Below the pieces are notes generated by a model. It had not been told where the DNA came from and searched no databases. It was given only the letters and a program-made list of their open reading frames with translations. A stretch of DNA of 64,000 nt from Sphingomonas oryzagri (GTDB lineage Bacteria; Pseudomonadota; Alphaproteobacteria; Sphingomonadales; Sphingomonadaceae), in contig NZ_JARYGZ010000001.1 of the NCBI RefSeq assembly GCF_029906645.1, positions 186,001 to 250,000 on the forward strand, read 5' to 3'. Shown here piece by piece: positions 62,230-64,000 of the stretch (the stretch's first letter is position 1; every line of letters starts with the position of its first letter). Made by a program: the position numbers and the translations under genes.

Positions 62230-63456
62230 ATGACCGAGGCCATGTTCGATTACCAGCACGTCGCAGGCGGCAAGCCCATCAAGATGTGGACGCGCGGCGT
62301 GCCCGTCGAGGACGAGGCGCGCGCCCAGCTTGCGCGTGCGGCGCAGATGCCGTTCGTGTTCAAGCATGTGGCGGCGATGCCCGACGTCCACGTCGGCATC
62401 GGCGCGACCGTGGGCTCGGTGATCCCGACCAAGGGCGCCGTGATCCCGGCGGCAGTGGGCGTCGACATCGGCTGCGGCATGATGGCGGCGCGCACCTCGC
62501 TCGTCGCGAGTGACCTGCCGGACACGCTGGAAGGCATCCGTGCCGCGATCGAGCGGGCGGTGCCGGTGGGCCGGTCCGTCGGGCGCGGCAAGCGCGATAC
62601 CGGCTCCTGGGGCGATCCGCCGCCGGAGGTGGTCGCCGCCTGGGCGACGCTCGCCGAGCGGTTCGACCGGATTTGCGCGAAGTACCCGCGCCTCAAGAAC
62701 ACGAACAACCTCGTGCACCTGGGGACGTTGGGGACGGGCAACCACTTCATCGAGCTCTGCCTCGATACCGAGCAGCGCGTGTGGGTGATGCTCCACTCGG
62801 GCTCGCGCGGCGTAGGGAATGCGATCGGCAGCTTCTTCATCGAACTGGCGAAGCAGGACATGCGCAAGTGGTTCGTCAACCTGCCGGACGAGAACCTCGC
62901 CTACTTCCCGGAGGGGACCGACCATTTCGACGATTATGTCGAGGCGGTCGGCTGGGCGCAGGATTTCGCCGCGCTCAACCGGCGCATGATGATGACCAAC
63001 GTCATCCGTGCGCTGCGGACGCAGATCGCGAAGCCGTTCGATGCCGAGCTTGAAGCGGTCAACTGCCATCACAATTACGTGACGCGGGAGAACCATTTCG
63101 GCGAGAACGTGCTCATCACCCGCAAGGGCGCCGTGCGCGCCGCCAGGGGTGCGCTGGGTATCATTCCGGGCTCGATGGGCGCCAAGTCGTTCATCGTGCG
63201 CGGACTCGGCAACCCGGAAGCGTTCGACAGCTGCTCGCACGGTGCAGGACGCGTGATGTCCCGCACCGCGGCCAAGAAGGCGGTGACGCTCGCCGAGCAC
63301 ATCGCCGACACAGCCGGCGTGGAATGCCGTAAGGACGAGGGCGTGATCGATGAGACGCCCAAGGCCTACAAGCCGATCGAGGCGGTGATGGCGGCACAGA
63401 GCGATCTCGTCGAGATTGTCCACACCCTCAAGCAGGTAGTGTGCGTGAAGGGCTAG
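62230..63456 (+). CDS. rtcB: RNA-splicing ligase RtcB
   Basis: 408 aa from MTEAMFDYQHVAGGKPIKMW, with AGGGAGG upstream. Joins 2',3'-cyclic phosphate or 3'-phosphate ends to 5'-OH ends with GTP and Mn. The metal and guanylation residues are present: VGVDIGCGMMA (Cys), GTLGTGNHFIEL, VMLHSGSRGVGN, VNCHHNYVTRENHFGE and the guanylylated His in DSCSHGAGRVMSR. The length equals E. coli RtcB. It lies downstream of four Y-RNA-like modules and before an RlaP-like gene. No rtcA is seen. Confidence 0.96.
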   Translation: MTEAMFDYQHVAGGKPIKMWTRGVPVEDEARAQLARAAQMPFVFKHVAAMPDVHVGIGATVGSVIPTKGAVIPAAVGVDIGCGMMAARTSLVASDLPDTLEGIRAAIERAVPVGRSVGRGKRDTGSWGDPPPEVVAAWATLAERFDRICAKYPRLKNTNNLVHLGTLGTGNHFIELCLDTEQRVWVMLHSGSRGVGNAIGSFFIELAKQDMRKWFVNLPDENLAYFPEGTDHFDDYVEAVGWAQDFAALNRRMMMTNVIRALRTQIAKPFDAELEAVNCHHNYVTRENHFGENVLITRKGAVRAARGALGIIPGSMGAKSFIVRGLGNPEAFDSCSHGAGRVMSRTAAKKAVTLAEHIADTAGVECRKDEGVIDETPKAYKPIEAVMAAQSDLVEIVHTLKQVVCVKG

Positions 63457-63494
63457 CGTCCTTCACGCGCACCACTCTTTTCCGGACCACTGAA

Positions 63495-64000
63495 ATGACG
63501 CCCGTTCTTGACACCGCGATCGCACCTGCGATCCGCAGCGACATCCAGGCCCGTCTCGATCGGATCGAGGCGGACCACGACGTGCGTCTCCTGATGGCGG
63601 TCGAGTCGGGGTCGCGTGCCTGGGGTTTTCCCTCGCCCGACAGCGATTACGACGTACGGTTCGTCTACGTCCGGCCGCGCGACTGGTATCTGTCGCTCAG
63701 CCCCGGACGCGATGTGATCGAGACGCCGATCGAGGACGACATCGACCTCAATGGCTGGGACGTCCGCAAGGCGCTTGGTCTGCTGCTCAAGTCGAATGCC
63801 GTCGTCAACGAGTGGATCCAGTCCCCGATCCGTTATCGACCGGATGATCCTTTCATCACGAAGATCGCCGCTCTGGCGGACAGGGTGCTCGATGCGCGTG
63901 CGCTGGCTCATCATTATTCGCGCCTGGGGCGGGATGCGGCCGATCGCTGGCTCGACGGCATCGATGACGTGCCGGTGAAGAGGTATTTCTACGCGCTGCG
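63495..64000 (+). CDS. RlaP-type nucleotidyltransferase (partial)
   Basis: A frame from ATG 63495 runs off the right edge after about 168 codons. The polymerase-beta-type nucleotidyltransferase signature is clear: LLMAVESGSRAWGFPSPDSDYDVRFVYV (GS...DxD). The later DLNGWDVRKALGLLLKSNAVVNEWIQSPI and LAHHYSRLGRD fit the RNA-ligase-associated RlaP family (DNA polymerase beta superfamily), known for association with RtcB. Probably the next gene of the RNA-repair operon, 39 bases after rtcB. Confidence 0.85.
   Translation, partial: MTPVLDTAIAPAIRSDIQARLDRIEADHDVRLLMAVESGSRAWGFPSPDSDYDVRFVYVRPRDWYLSLSPGRDVIETPIEDDIDLNGWDVRKALGLLLKSNAVVNEWIQSPIRYRPDDPFITKIAALADRVLDARALAHHYSRLGRDAADRWLDGIDDVPVKRYFYAL

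Overview
The window is a GC-rich alphaproteobacterial chromosome segment, most likely from a Sphingomonas-like member of the Sphingomonadaceae. The evidence is a CcrM-type GANTC methyltransferase next to rnhB, an aa3 oxidase subunit IV / pntA / pntB block, sphingan-like polysaccharide genes, a Tad pilus locus and a CC-rich dispersed hairpin family. No phage, integrase, transposase or CRISPR array was seen. The only tRNA is tRNA-Gln(UUG) at 33844.

Layout. 1-6000: exopolysaccharide export, polymerisation and priming transferase. 6-21 kb: housekeeping and envelope genes (PPP phosphatase, GntR regulator, nitroreductase, POT transporter, M48 peptidase, dipeptidase, tsaC, glmM, thiD, rfbBA, nucleotide-sugar dehydrogenase, msrA). 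21-24 kb: rnhB-ccrM-folP, with an unusually dense cluster of GANTC sites before ccrM. 24.6-30 kb: an NtrC-like regulator with an altered sigma-54 contact loop, then cox IV-pntA1-orf-pntA2-pntB, with palindromic repeats and a tiny ORF behind a hairpin whose loop carries eleven G. 30-34 kb: tlyA, tspO, ubiK-like, ybjN-like, proC, marR. 34.2-43.7 kb: a leftward Tad/Flp pilus operon that stops inside cpaC at an abrupt junction with a headless LysR gene.

43.7-58 kb is accessory in character. It holds an alpha/beta hydrolase, DUF442, metallo-beta-lactamase and carbonic anhydrase block. Next is a LysR gene bracketed by two 81-bp inverted copies of the same promoter/operator, each driving a gene away from the regulator. 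A TonB receptor, SDR, Rieske oxygenase, ThuA, SDR and Rieske ferredoxin catabolic operon follows.

58-64 kb is an RNA-repair locus and the most striking part of the window. rtcR (CARF-AAA+ activator) diverges from a sigma-54 promoter driving a Ro60-like TROVE protein, an array of four tandem Y-RNA-like modules, the RNA ligase rtcB and an RlaP-type nucleotidyltransferase. All four modules share a GGCGA/UCGCC terminal stem, a conserved internal loop and a second stem whose sequence changes from module to module while pairing is kept. The two middle modules contain a circularly permuted tRNA-like fold.
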